Source: Gemmatimonadota bacterium (GTDB lineage Bacteria; Gemmatimonadota; Gemmatimonadetes; Longimicrobiales; UBA6960). Taken from it: 16,932 bases of DNA. A program made the translations under genes and the position numbers. This document shows, piece after piece, positions 7,431 to 15,261 of this stretch (positions within the stretch are counted from its first letter, which is position 1; every line of letters begins with the position of its first letter). Where the stretch lies: assembly GCA_019347995.1 (NCBI GenBank), contig JAHWKH010000005.1:1-16932 (forward strand). Direction: 5' to 3'. The notes under the pieces are model-generated. The model had not been told where the DNA came from and did not search any database. It saw nothing but the letters and a program-made list of their open reading frames with translations.

Positions 7431-7538
7431 GGGGGCTCCTCGAGGGGTCGCTGCCGAAGCGGTCCGGACGGTCCGGCGCGGCCACCGCCGGGGACGCGTA
7501 AGGTGCCGGAGACGGGGCGGCGGCTACCACCCCGTCTC

Positions 7539-7568
7539 TTGGCCCCCTCCCGCGCTCCGCGTTATCCT
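7539..7568 (+). promoter_or_regulatory. Candidate sigma-70 promoter for the HHHH-protein gene cluster
   Basis: TTGGCC (7539-7544) and TATCCT (7563-7568) are 18 bases apart. The -10 hexamer is the same as in the lexA promoter. It lies 47 bases before the ATG at 7615, in the divergent gap next to the lipoprotein gene, and could drive the forward genes from 7615 on. Confidence 0.4.
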
Positions 7569-7614
7569 GAGGACGAAGCGCTCATCAGGCCACCACCCGA
7601 AGCGACGAGACACC

Positions 7615-8226
7615 ATGGGTTTCCGGACGAACCCCGACCGCATCCTCGACAACATCGACCGCGCCCGCAGCCGGGAGTCGGACGCGCCACGGTCCGGCAC
7701 CGACCGGCAGGCCACCGTGCGGGAGCTGGACAGCGTCGTCCCGGACGTGGACGCCACGAACCCGGAGCGCATGAAGCGCCTCTTCCGGATCGTCGAGCAG
7801 GCGTACACCAAGGTGGCCCAGAGCCAGGAGCTCGGGCCCCTGGCGGCGCGCTTCCAGGCCGTGGGCGACATCCACCACCACCACGCCCACGGCGACGTGA
7901 GCGTGGCCTTCGCGTGGCTCGACTCGGAGCGTCACGACGACATCGGCCTCTCCCCGTTCGAGATCACCGCCGATGCGGTGGCCGACGCCAAGAAGGAGAC
8001 GCGCACGTCGCGACCCGACGTGAACGCCATGAAGGTGCTGCGCCACGAGCTCCGGGAGGGCGTCCGCGGCGCCTACAGGAAGATCGAGCCCCGGCTCCGC
8101 GATGCCCTGCGGGAGCGGGCCGACATGGGCCACGTGGCCGTGACGGTGACCGTGGACCTGCGGCCGGCGGGGCTGGGGCCGGGCAAGGACCTGCTGGCTT
8201 CGGCGGCCGAGGCCGAGGAGGACTAG
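7615..8226 (+). CDS. Conserved-looking hypothetical protein with HHHHAH motif
   Basis: I do not recognise this 203-residue protein. It has no signal peptide or membrane segment, so it is probably cytoplasmic. A charged N-terminal region (NPDRILDNIDRARSRES) is followed by a helical part. Then come GDIHHHHAHGDVSVAFAWLD (about 84-103), a possible metal site or just a His run, and a long charged helix (KVLRHELREGVRGAYRKIEPRLRDALRERAD). A final strand-like segment MGHVAVTVTVDLRP precedes an acidic tail. The ATG at 7615 is chosen because the frame upstream is low-complexity; its SD is weak. The next gene starts two bases after its stop, and the SD of that gene lies inside its end, so the two are likely co-transcribed. 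Confidence 0.75.
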   Translation: MGFRTNPDRILDNIDRARSRESDAPRSGTDRQATVRELDSVVPDVDATNPERMKRLFRIVEQAYTKVAQSQELGPLAARFQAVGDIHHHHAHGDVSVAFAWLDSERHDDIGLSPFEITADAVADAKKETRTSRPDVNAMKVLRHELREGVRGAYRKIEPRLRDALRERADMGHVAVTVTVDLRPAGLGPGKDLLASAAEAEED

Positions 8227-8228
8227 CC

Positions 8229-9686
8229 ATGGGGCCCCGGCGGGAGGCCGTGAGCGGAGGGGTGGCCGCACTCGCCCGCCTCGCCTCCGCGGCCGCCCTC
8301 CTGCTCGCGGCCCTGCTCCTCGCGGCTCCCTCCGCCGCCCAGGACGCTCCTCCCCCGGTGGCGTTGCTGGGCGCCACGCTGATCGACGGGACGGGAGCCG
8401 CTCCCGTCCGAGACGCCGCCGTGGTCGTGCGTGAGGGCCGCATCACGTGCGCGGGCCCCCGCGCCCGCTGCCCCGTACCGGCCGACGTCCGCGTCGAGGA
8501 CGTGACGGGCCGCTGGATCGTGCCCGGGCTGGTGGACGGCCACGTCCACTACTCCCAGACCGGCTGGGCCGACGGCCGACCCGACCAGGCCGCCGACCCG
8601 CGCGAGCGCTTCCCCTACGCCGTGGCCGTGGCCGAGAACCGGGCCCGGCCCGAGCGCTACTGGCGCGCCTATCTCTGCTCCGGCGTCACCGCCACGTGGG
8701 ACGTGGGCGGCTACCCCTGGACGTGGGACCTGCGGGAGGAGGCGGAGCTCCGCACCGACGCGCCCCACGTATCGGCGGCCGGCCCGCTGATCTCCGCGGC
8801 AGACCACTGGCTCAACGTGCCGGCGGAGCGGCAGTTCCTGTACATGGCCTCCGACGCGGCCGTGGACACGGCGGCGCTCTACCTGGCGGCGTCGCGGACG
8901 GACGCGGTGAAGGTCTGGTACCTGGTGGGGGAGGACTCCCCGAACCGGGCCGACCTCCAGCGGATGCTGCGGGTGGCGGCGCGCCGCGCCGAGGAGGCGG
9001 GCCTGCCCCTCATCGTGCACGCCACGAACCTCTGGGCCGCCAAGGACGCCCTCGACGCCGGCGCGCGCCATCTCGTCCATTCCGTGCAGGACGCGCCGGT
9101 GGACGAGGAGTTCCTGGCGCTGGCGCTCGACAACGGCGCCAGCTACAACCCCACCCTCACGGTCTACCGGGGCATCGGCCAGTTCCGGGAGCGCCGTTTC
9201 GATCCCGACGGGCTCCCCATGCAGTGCGTCGACCCGGAGACCCGCGAGAAGGCGCGCCTCACGGACGACGTGGCGGGCCGCGCCGATCCGGCCGTCCTGG
9301 AGCGCGCCCGGGAGCGCACCGCCGCGACCGCGAGGATCATGGCCGACAACCTCCGCCGGGTGCACGAGGCCGGGATCCCGGTCGTGATGGGCACCGACGC
9401 CGGCAACACGCTCACGCTCCACGGCGCGTCGGTCTTCCGGGAGATGGAGGCCATGGCCGCGGCGGGGATGTCGCCCATGGACGTGCTGGTGGCGTCGACG
9501 CGCAATCCCGCGGTCGCCATGGGGCGGGGCGGCGACCTCGGCACCGTCGAGGCCGGAAGGGTGGCCGACCTGCTCGTCCTGTCCGCCGACCCCTCTCGCG
9601 ACGTGGCGGCCCTGCGGCGGATCGAGTCGGTCATGCGGGGCGGCCGCCTGCACCGGCGCGACGAGCTGGCCTATCCGAGGCCGTGA
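8229..9686 (+). CDS. Secreted amidohydrolase, imidazolonepropionase-like
   Basis: This is a metal-dependent hydrolase of the amidohydrolase superfamily, likely acting outside the cytoplasmic membrane on an amide or dipeptide-like substrate. The 485-residue protein starts with a signal peptide: a basic N-terminus, a long Ala/Leu core and a probable cleavage after APSAAQ (about residue 38). The domain shows GLVDGHVHY (H105, H107), DAVKVWYL with the candidate carboxylated Lys (K228), IVHATN (H264), HLVHSV (H284) and MGTDAGN (D390). It ends with the composite beta-domain motif GRVADLLVLSADPSRDV. All expected metal ligands are present, so it should be active. AGGAGG at 8216-8221 supports the ATG. 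It is a separate paralogue of the truncated amidohydrolase at 4604. Confidence 0.9.
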   Translation: MGPRREAVSGGVAALARLASAAALLLAALLLAAPSAAQDAPPPVALLGATLIDGTGAAPVRDAAVVVREGRITCAGPRARCPVPADVRVEDVTGRWIVPGLVDGHVHYSQTGWADGRPDQAADPRERFPYAVAVAENRARPERYWRAYLCSGVTATWDVGGYPWTWDLREEAELRTDAPHVSAAGPLISAADHWLNVPAERQFLYMASDAAVDTAALYLAASRTDAVKVWYLVGEDSPNRADLQRMLRVAARRAEEAGLPLIVHATNLWAAKDALDAGARHLVHSVQDAPVDEEFLALALDNGASYNPTLTVYRGIGQFRERRFDPDGLPMQCVDPETREKARLTDDVAGRADPAVLERARERTAATARIMADNLRRVHEAGIPVVMGTDAGNTLTLHGASVFREMEAMAAAGMSPMDVLVASTRNPAVAMGRGGDLGTVEAGRVADLLVLSADPSRDVAALRRIESVMRGGRLHRRDELAYPRP

Positions 9687-9717
9687 GCGCCTCCGTTCCG
9701 TCGCCTGGTGAGCTGAC

Positions 9718-9903
9718 GTGGCCGCGCGAACGGGTCGGGACGGACTGCTTCTGGCCCTGCTGGCCCTGCTGGCGCTCCTGATCGTCTACGACCTGGTGCG
9801 GCCGGACTCGTGGCTGCGGTCGGCGGGAGACGATCGGTCCGTGCCCATGGAGCGGATCATCCGCGACGTCCGCGACGAGCTGCCGCGCAGCCGCCCGCGG
9901 TGA
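9718..9903 (+). CDS. Small single-pass membrane protein (61 aa)
   Basis: This 61-residue frame starts with GTG. It has a basic N-terminus (ARTGRD), one strongly hydrophobic segment (LLLALLALLALLIVYDLV, about 10-27) and a charged C-terminus rich in Arg, Asp and Pro. The predicted form is one membrane anchor with a short tail. Its stop overlaps the GTG start of the metalloenzyme gene (GTGA), which suggests translational coupling. It starts 31 bases after the amidohydrolase stop. No family is recognisable and the SD (GGTGAG) is weak. The overlap and hydrophobic pattern make it more likely real than chance. Confidence 0.6.
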   Translation: MAARTGRDGLLLALLALLALLIVYDLVRPDSWLRSAGDDRSVPMERIIRDVRDELPRSRPR

Positions 9904-10808
9904 GCCGGCCGCGCGTCCTCCTCCTCTTCCTCGACGGCGTCGGCATCGGCCCGGACGATCCGCTGCGCAACCCGTTCCTGCGAGCGCGCCTGCCGACCCT
10001 TTCGACGCTGGTGGGGGGCATTCCCACCCTGGAGGAGCCGCGTCCCCGGACGGGAGGCGCCGCGATCGTCGTGCCGCTGGACGCGACCCTCGGGATGGAG
10101 GGGACGCCCCAGAGCGGCACCGGCCAGACCACCCTCCTCACGGGCGTGAACGCGGCCGAGCGCTTCGGAGGCCACTTCGGACCGTGGACGCCGGTGCGCC
10201 TGCGGCCGCTCCTGGAGGAGACGAGCCTGCTCCGACGTGCCCTGGACGGGGGGCACGAGACCGCGTTCGCCAACGCCTACCCCCGGAGCTGGCCGGGCGA
10301 ACGCTCCGCCCGGCGGGTGGCGGCGCCGCCCCTGGCGGCCCGGGCGGCCGGCCTCCTGGTGCGCCACGAGGAGGCCCTGGCGGCGGGCAACGCCGTATCC
10401 AGCGAGATCGTCAACGACGGCTGGCGCCGCCACCTGGGCCACCTGCACCTTCCGGTCGTCACCGCGGAGGCGGCGGGCAGGACGCTCGCCGCCATCGCCG
10501 CGCGCCACCGCCTCACCCTGTACGCCCACTACGCCACCGATCTGGCCGGCCACCGGGGGGGCATGGAGGGGGCCGTCGCCGCCCTCGAGCGCGTCGACGC
10601 GTTCCTCGGAGGCCTGATGGAGGCGCTGCCGGACGACGTGGTGCTCGTGGTGGCCAGCGATCACGGCAACGTGGAGGACGTGACCGGCGGCCACACCCGC
10701 AACCCGGTGCTGGGGCTGCTGGCCGGACCCGGCGCCGCGCGCCGTGCGCAGGAGCTGGCGTCGATCCAGGACGTGGCGCCGGCGCTCCTGCGCTGGCTGG
10801 AGGAGTAG
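9900..10808 (+). CDS. Metalloenzyme of the alkaline phosphatase / phosphoglycerate mutase superfamily
   Basis: This 302-residue protein belongs to the superfamily that includes cofactor-independent phosphoglycerate mutase and phosphopentomutase. The superfamily hydrolyses or transfers phosphate and sulphate groups at a two-metal site. It shows FLDGVGIG (metal Asp12), GTGQTTLLTGVNA (about 73-85, nucleophile region), HYATDLAGH (D214, H218), VVASDHGNVED (D254, H255) and GGHTRNPVLGLL (H265). It lacks the large inserted domain of true phosphoglycerate mutase and is shorter than usual phosphopentomutases, so the substrate is unknown. The GTG start overlaps the stop of the small membrane protein. 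There is no signal peptide, so it is cytoplasmic. Confidence 0.82.
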   Translation: MSRPRVLLLFLDGVGIGPDDPLRNPFLRARLPTLSTLVGGIPTLEEPRPRTGGAAIVVPLDATLGMEGTPQSGTGQTTLLTGVNAAERFGGHFGPWTPVRLRPLLEETSLLRRALDGGHETAFANAYPRSWPGERSARRVAAPPLAARAAGLLVRHEEALAAGNAVSSEIVNDGWRRHLGHLHLPVVTAEAAGRTLAAIAARHRLTLYAHYATDLAGHRGGMEGAVAALERVDAFLGGLMEALPDDVVLVVASDHGNVEDVTGGHTRNPVLGLLAGPGAARRAQELASIQDVAPALLRWLEE

Positions 10809-10873
10809 CCGGCAGCCCGTCACGGGGCCCGGGGCGCCATCCCACCGCCCCCTTCCCCGCCCGATCCTTCCGC

Positions 10874-12631
10874 GTGGCCACGAAGCCGACGGTCCTGGGG
10901 CGCCTGCTGGTGGCGGAGGGGCACCTGCGCGAGGAGCCGCTGCGCGAGGCGCTGGACGAGCAGGCCCGCTCGGGGGGTCGCCTGGGCGAGGTGCTCCAAC
11001 GGCGTGGCGCGGTGGACGAGGAGACGGTGGCGCGGGTCCTGGCGATCCAACTCGGCCTGCCGTACGCCGAGCCCCCCCTGGTTCCCCGCGACGACGCCCT
11101 CGCCCTGGTGCGTCCCCGGCTGGCGCGGGAGCGCCGGGTGCTGCCGCTCGAGGTGTCGGGAAGCGGGCTCCGCCTCGCGGTCGCCGACCCGCTGGACGCG
11201 GCCGCCGTGGACGACGTGCGCTTCCAGTGCGGGCGCCGGGTGGACCCGGTGGTGGCGTCCATGGCCGCCGTGGCCGCGGGCCTGGCCGCCGGCTACGGCG
11301 GGGACGTGCGCGAGCTGATCGAGGCCCTCCCCCGTGACCCGACCGAGCCCGAGGAGGACGGGGGCCAGGCCCTGGAGGCGGCGTGTCGCTCCGCTCCCGT
11401 GGTCCGGTTGGTGGACCACGTGCTCCAGCGGGCGGTGGAGGAGCGGGCCAGCGACATCCACGTCGAGGAGACGGGGGGCGACGTGCGCGTGCGCTACCGC
11501 GTGGACGGGGTCCTGCGCGAGGCGCTGGGCCTTCCCCGCAGCGTGCGGCGGGCGGTGCTGTCGCGCATCAAGATCATGGCCGGCATGGACATCGCCGTCC
11601 GCCGCCGACCCCAGGACGGTGGCCTGGAGCTCCCGCACGGAGAGCGGCGTCTGACGCTGCGGGTGTCCACCCTCCCGGTGGGGGGAGGCGAGAAGGCGGT
11701 GGTGCGGATCCTCGACCCCCGGGAGGGTCCGCGCGACCTCGGGGCTCTGGGTGTGGCGCCGGACGACCTGGTGCGCCTGCGCGGCGCGCTGGCGGCGGGC
11801 CAGGGCGTCCTGCTGGCCGCCGGGCCCACGGGCAGCGGGAAGAGCAGCACGCTGGTCGCCGCTCTCCGGGAGATCGACCGCGAGCGTCTGAACGTCGTGA
11901 CGCTGGAGGACCCGGTGGAGCACCGCCTCCCCGGCGTGAGCCAGGTGCAGGTGCGGCCGAAGGCGGGGCTCACCTTCCCGGCGGCGCTCCGGTCGGTGCT
12001 GCGTCAGGATCCGGACGTGGTGATGGTGGGCGAGATCCGCGACCGGGAGACGGCGGAGATCGCCATGACCGCCGCCGTGACCGGCCACCTGGTGCTCTCC
12101 ACGATCCACACCACGGATGCCCCCGGGGCCGTGGCCCGGCTCCTGGACATGGGGGTGGCCCCGTACCTGGTCGCCGGAGGCCTGGCAGGCGTGGTGGCGC
12201 AGCGGCTGGTGCGGGTCCTCTGCCGCGCGTGCCGGGGGCGCGACGGCGGATGCGGACGCTGCCGGGACGGCTACCGGGGGCGCACGGGCGTCTTCCAGGT
12301 CCTGGTCATGGGCGACGCCCTGCGCGACGAGGTGACCCGGGGCGCCGGCACGACCCGGCTGCGGAGCCTGGCGGCCGCCGGAGGGATGGGAACGCTGGTG
12401 GACGACGCGCGGCGCAAGGTCGCCGAGGGCGTCACCACCCCCCACGAGGTGGCCCGGGTGATTCCGACCGATCCGGGAGCGTCGCTGCCGTGCCGGGGGT
12501 GCGGAGGGGAGATGCCGGCCGACGCCGCGGGATGTCCCGGCTGCGGCCGGCCCCGTCACCGGGTCTGTCGCTGCGGGCGCGTCCTCCAGGAAGGGTGGAG
12601 GTTCTGCCCGGCGTGCCTGGCGCGGGCGTGA
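10874..12631 (+). CDS. PilB/GspE-type secretion or pilus assembly ATPase with C-terminal zinc ribbons
   Basis: This is a hexameric ATPase that powers type IV pilus extension or type II secretion, on the cytoplasmic face of the membrane. The 585 residues hold an MshE/GspE-like N-terminal domain (about 1-140) and an N2 domain with SDIHVEE (193-199). The ATPase core follows, with Walker A GPTGSGKSS (317-325), LEDPVEH (344-350), Walker B VVMVGEIRD (382-390) and the His box GHLVLSTIHTTDA (404-416). The usual tetracysteine C450/C453/C460/C463 is present. After the normal end (about 530) there are two additional ribbon-like Cys sets: C540/C543/C554/C557 and C565/C567/C578/C581. Start GTG is chosen by family alignment (VATKP); no SD is visible. 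No other pilus gene is nearby, so PilB versus GspE is undecided. Confidence 0.92.
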   Translation: MATKPTVLGRLLVAEGHLREEPLREALDEQARSGGRLGEVLQRRGAVDEETVARVLAIQLGLPYAEPPLVPRDDALALVRPRLARERRVLPLEVSGSGLRLAVADPLDAAAVDDVRFQCGRRVDPVVASMAAVAAGLAAGYGGDVRELIEALPRDPTEPEEDGGQALEAACRSAPVVRLVDHVLQRAVEERASDIHVEETGGDVRVRYRVDGVLREALGLPRSVRRAVLSRIKIMAGMDIAVRRRPQDGGLELPHGERRLTLRVSTLPVGGGEKAVVRILDPREGPRDLGALGVAPDDLVRLRGALAAGQGVLLAAGPTGSGKSSTLVAALREIDRERLNVVTLEDPVEHRLPGVSQVQVRPKAGLTFPAALRSVLRQDPDVVMVGEIRDRETAEIAMTAAVTGHLVLSTIHTTDAPGAVARLLDMGVAPYLVAGGLAGVVAQRLVRVLCRACRGRDGGCGRCRDGYRGRTGVFQVLVMGDALRDEVTRGAGTTRLRSLAAAGGMGTLVDDARRKVAEGVTTPHEVARVIPTDPGASLPCRGCGGEMPADAAGCPGCGRPRHRVCRCGRVLQEGWRFCPACLARA

Positions 12632-12704
12632 ACCTCCCACGGCGCCGCGTCGCGCGGCCCCGGCTCTCCTCGGTGGCCCGGGTCGGCGCGGCGCGGTGGC
12701 TCTC

Positions 12705-12776
12705 CCTCAGCGCCCCTGCGTCAGCGCGGCCCGGTGGCCCTCGCCTCAGCGCCCCTGCGTCGGCGCGGCCCGGTGG
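12705..12776. repeat. 39-bp tandem repeat, two copies plus a partial third
   Basis: A 33-base core (12705-12737) recurs at 12744-12776 with one mismatch, a period of 39. A partial copy (GTCGGCGCGGCGCGGTGG, 12682-12699) precedes them. The period is 13 codons. The right copy overlaps the 3' end of the reverse-strand zinc-ribbon gene and encodes its terminal HRAAPTQGR and stop. The left copy repeats the same end and stop. It sits in the 114-base gap between convergent genes and may have arisen by slippage. Confidence 0.8.
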
Positions 12777-13072
12777 GGCGCCACGGTGGGGCGCGTCGAC
12801 GGCAGGAGGTGAAGGAGATACCCGAGGGCGAGCAGCGCCACGAAGAGGCCCACCACCGCGCGCTGCACCCGGCTGAGCCGCCCCGCCGCCACGGGCATCG
12901 GGCTCTGCAGGGGAGCCGTCCGGCGCAGGCCGCCGCTCTCCTGGAGGAACGTCTCCATGCTGGCGCCGCAGCGGGCGCACAGCCGGAACGGTCCCGGGTT
13001 CACCATCCAGCAGTGGGGGCAGACGGCCGGCTCCCCTCCCCGGGGAGCGGTGAGGGGCGTAAGGGGCGTCAC
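12746..13072 (-). CDS. Zinc-ribbon protein with one membrane segment
   Basis: The 108-residue protein starts with GTG overlapping the TGA of the gene upstream on this strand (GTGA), so the pair is probably translationally coupled. An N-terminal zinc ribbon CPHCWMVNPGPFRLCARC (CxxC-x11-CxxC) is followed by a linker and a hydrophobic segment VVGLFVALLALGYLLHLL (about 75-92). A short Pro/Arg tail is encoded partly by the tandem repeat. The topology suggests a cytoplasmic ribbon on a C-terminal anchor. The family is not recognised. It converges on the PilB/GspE-like gene, which itself carries extra zinc ribbons. Confidence 0.7.
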   Translation of the reverse strand: MTPLTPLTAPRGGEPAVCPHCWMVNPGPFRLCARCGASMETFLQESGGLRRTAPLQSPMPVAAGRLSRVQRAVVGLFVALLALGYLLHLLPSTRPTVAPHRAAPTQGR

Positions 13073-13791
13073 CGCCGCTCCACGCGTCCCGCCACCTCCC
13101 TGAGGAGACGCCCCACGGGGTCGGAGCCCTCCGCCCACAGATAGCGGTCGGAGAGGCGGTTCAGGGCGGCTCGGACACCCGGGAAGTCCCGGGCGACCTG
13201 CCCGAACACCGCCTCCACGCCCAGGGCCTTGGCCTGCCGGCTCTCCGACGCCAGCCGATAGCCCGTGGCGCCCATGCGCTCGTAGTAGTCGATGGAGGGG
13301 GCACCCCGGCGGCGCACGCGCGCCTCCACGAAGTCGGGGAAGAGCCCGGCGAGCCACAGGGAGAAGTTCCCCAGATGGGCCTTGAGCATGAACGCCTGCC
13401 GCTCGTCGGCCCGGCTCATGCGCTCGAGGACGTCGACCAGGTAGTGGTATTCCTGGTCCGAGTCCTCGGAGGGACGATAGGCCCGGTTCGAGTGGGAGAA
13501 GGCCACGACCACCGACGCCACGAAGTCGGCGGTGGCCCGGCTGTCGAGTCCGCCTTCGAGCAGAGCCTGCCGGACCAGCACGTAGAAGATGATGTGCGGG
13601 GACGCCGTGACCGACTCGTCCGTGAGGAGGGCGTTCAGGACCCGCGGATCGTCGAGGAGGGCGTCCACCCCCTGCTCCTCCAGGCGCGCCTCCGCGAGGT
13701 CACGCAGGTCGGGGTCGCTGCGCCCCAGCAGGTCCACGAGTTGACGGGCGTCGCTGCGCCCGAACGAAGCCCGAATGGTGGGGAGGATCAT
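13069..13791 (-). CDS. Hypothetical helical protein, 240 aa
   Basis: I do not recognise this protein. It has no signal peptide and no clear membrane segment. It looks largely alpha-helical and charged, for example DARQLVDLLGRSDPDLRDLAEARLEEQGVD read in parts, then HIIFYVLVRQALLEGGL and SDQEYHYLVDVLERMSRADE. A conserved-looking centre reads HLGNFSLWLAGLFPDFVEAR and SIDYYERMGATGYRLASE. It probably forms a compact helical bundle. The ATG at 13791 is supported by AAGGAG at 13799-13804. Its stop overlaps the start of the zinc-ribbon gene, so the two form a small reverse-strand operon. It is divergent from the sensor kinase at 14033. Confidence 0.72.
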   Translation of the reverse strand: MILPTIRASFGRSDARQLVDLLGRSDPDLRDLAEARLEEQGVDALLDDPRVLNALLTDESVTASPHIIFYVLVRQALLEGGLDSRATADFVASVVVAFSHSNRAYRPSEDSDQEYHYLVDVLERMSRADERQAFMLKAHLGNFSLWLAGLFPDFVEARVRRRGAPSIDYYERMGATGYRLASESRQAKALGVEAVFGQVARDFPGVRAALNRLSDRYLWAEGSDPVGRLLREVAGRVERR

Positions 13792-14032
13792 CCCAGCGCT
13801 CCTTTTTTCGTACCGTGGGGTGCCCGCATGCGCGGGTTGCCGCTTCTCCGGCGAGGCCTCTAGTCTTCCACTGCGAAAGACCCACATTCCGTTCACGACA
13901 CGCGGGCTTCCGCCCGCCGTTCCACCTCCTCCAAAGGCAGGTTCCGGGCCGCGTCTGTCAAGCGTCCGCGGGGATGCAGGACCGATCCCCGGCTCCACCC
14001 TCCCCAGTCGATCTGCCGAGGCGGTCCCCGCC
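13792..14032. other. Divergent intergenic region with two short hairpins
   Basis: This 241-base gap separates the reverse-strand hypothetical gene from the sensor kinase and should hold promoters for both. On the reverse strand the ribosome-binding site AAGGAG lies at 13799-13804, next to an A/T run (13803-13808). Two perfect small inverted repeats are visible: CCCGC-ATGC-GCGGG (13823-13836) and GCGGGC-TTCC-GCCCGC (13902-13917). I could not pick a convincing -35/-10 pair for either gene. The forward frame that continues upstream of 14033 looks non-coding (mixed low-complexity). Confidence 0.5.
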
Positions 14033-15256
14033 ATGCTTCGCATCCGGAGCTTCCAGACCCGCGTGTTCCTCGCCATGGTGACCGTGGCGGTGGTGCCGGC
14101 GGTGATCGCCGTCGGGCTGGGCGCCCTGGCCCTGCGGGAGGTGGGATCCACCACCGGGACGCTGGGTGCGTGGGACGCCGTCGCGGAGTCCGGCCGGGCG
14201 CTCCTCGCGGCGGTGGAAGGCTCTCCGGATCCGGAGGTGTCGGCCGCCGCCGCCGAGCACCGCGAGGCCCTCTCGGCCTCCGTGCGCTGGTCCCGCCTCT
14301 ACGCCCTGGTGACCGAGCGGCTCCTGCGCCTGCTTCCCCTCGCCGCCGCGATCGCCGCCCTCGTCATCGCCGGCCTCTCGGCCCTGGCGGCCCGGCGTCT
14401 GGCGCGGGACGTGGCGCGACCTGTGGCCGAGCTGGTGGACTGGACGCGCCGCATCGCCCGGGGGGAGCCGCTGCCCGCCACGGACCCCCGTCCCTCCTCC
14501 GCCGGCGAGCTCGAGCAGCTCCGGGGCGCGCTGCGCACGATGGCGGCCGATCTGGAGACCGGCCGGCGCCGCGAAGTCGAGGCGGCGCGTCTGAGGACAT
14601 GGACGGAGATGGCCCGCAGGCTCGCCCACGAGATCAAGAACCCCCTGACGCCCATGCGCATGGCCGCCGCGGGGCTCGCCCGCCGGGAGGACCCGGCCGT
14701 GTCCGGGGCGGCGGCCGTGCTCATGGAGGAGATCGACCGGCTGGACGACATGGCCCGCGGCTTCGCCCAGCTCGGCGGAATGCCCCAGGGTCCGCCCTCC
14801 GAGGTGGACCTGGAGGAGCTGGCACGCTCGGTGGCGGCGACGTGGCGGGACGCCCCGGTGGCGGTGTCGGTGCGGAGCGAGGGACCGGTCCCCCGGGTTC
14901 TCGGACACTACGAGCTGCTGGCGCGGGCCGTGAGGAACCTCGTGGTGAACGCCGTGGAGGCGCAGCAGGGGACCGGCGAGGTGGAGGTCGTGGTCGGCGC
15001 CGACGGCGACGGCGGGAAGGTGAGCGTGCTGGACAGGGGCCCCGGCGTGCCCGAGGAGCTGCGCCAGGAGGTCTGGATGCCCCACGTCACCACCAAGTCC
15101 AGGGGAACCGGCCTGGGTCTGGCCCTGGTGCGTCAGGCCGCCACCGCGCACGGCGGACGCGCGGAGGTGGAGGCCCGCCCAGGAGGGGGCTCGCGCTTCA
15201 CCCTCGCCCTCCCCGCGGAGCCCCGGCCCGGCGACGCCTCCGGAGCCGGGTCCTAG
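14033..15256 (+). CDS. NtrY-like sensor histidine kinase
   Basis: This membrane sensor autophosphorylates on His and passes phosphate to a partner regulator, probably the next gene. The 407 residues show TM1 (about 11-33), a 65-residue extracytoplasmic part, TM2 (about 98-119) and a HAMP-like linker. The H-box LAHEIKNPLTPMRM (H199) is typical of NtrY-type kinases. The N-box RNLVVNAVEA (N306), G1 DRGPGVP (334-340), an MPHVTTKSRGTG lid and G2 GTGLGLALV follow. There is no PAS domain, unlike classical NtrY. The ATG at 14033 is chosen because the first TM follows directly; GAGG at 14018-14021 is rather distant. The signal sensed is unknown. Confidence 0.9.
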   Translation: MLRIRSFQTRVFLAMVTVAVVPAVIAVGLGALALREVGSTTGTLGAWDAVAESGRALLAAVEGSPDPEVSAAAAEHREALSASVRWSRLYALVTERLLRLLPLAAAIAALVIAGLSALAARRLARDVARPVAELVDWTRRIARGEPLPATDPRPSSAGELEQLRGALRTMAADLETGRRREVEAARLRTWTEMARRLAHEIKNPLTPMRMAAAGLARREDPAVSGAAAVLMEEIDRLDDMARGFAQLGGMPQGPPSEVDLEELARSVAATWRDAPVAVSVRSEGPVPRVLGHYELLARAVRNLVVNAVEAQQGTGEVEVVVGADGDGGKVSVLDRGPGVPEELRQEVWMPHVTTKSRGTGLGLALVRQAATAHGGRAEVEARPGGGSRFTLALPAEPRPGDASGAGS

Positions 15257-15261
15257 ACCAG

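Noticed and set aside
8223..9653. Reverse-strand open frame of 476 codons over the secreted amidohydrolase
   Set aside because: The composition is typical of antisense reading in GC-rich DNA (many His, Arg, Gly, Val). The forward strand has a signal peptide and all metal ligands.
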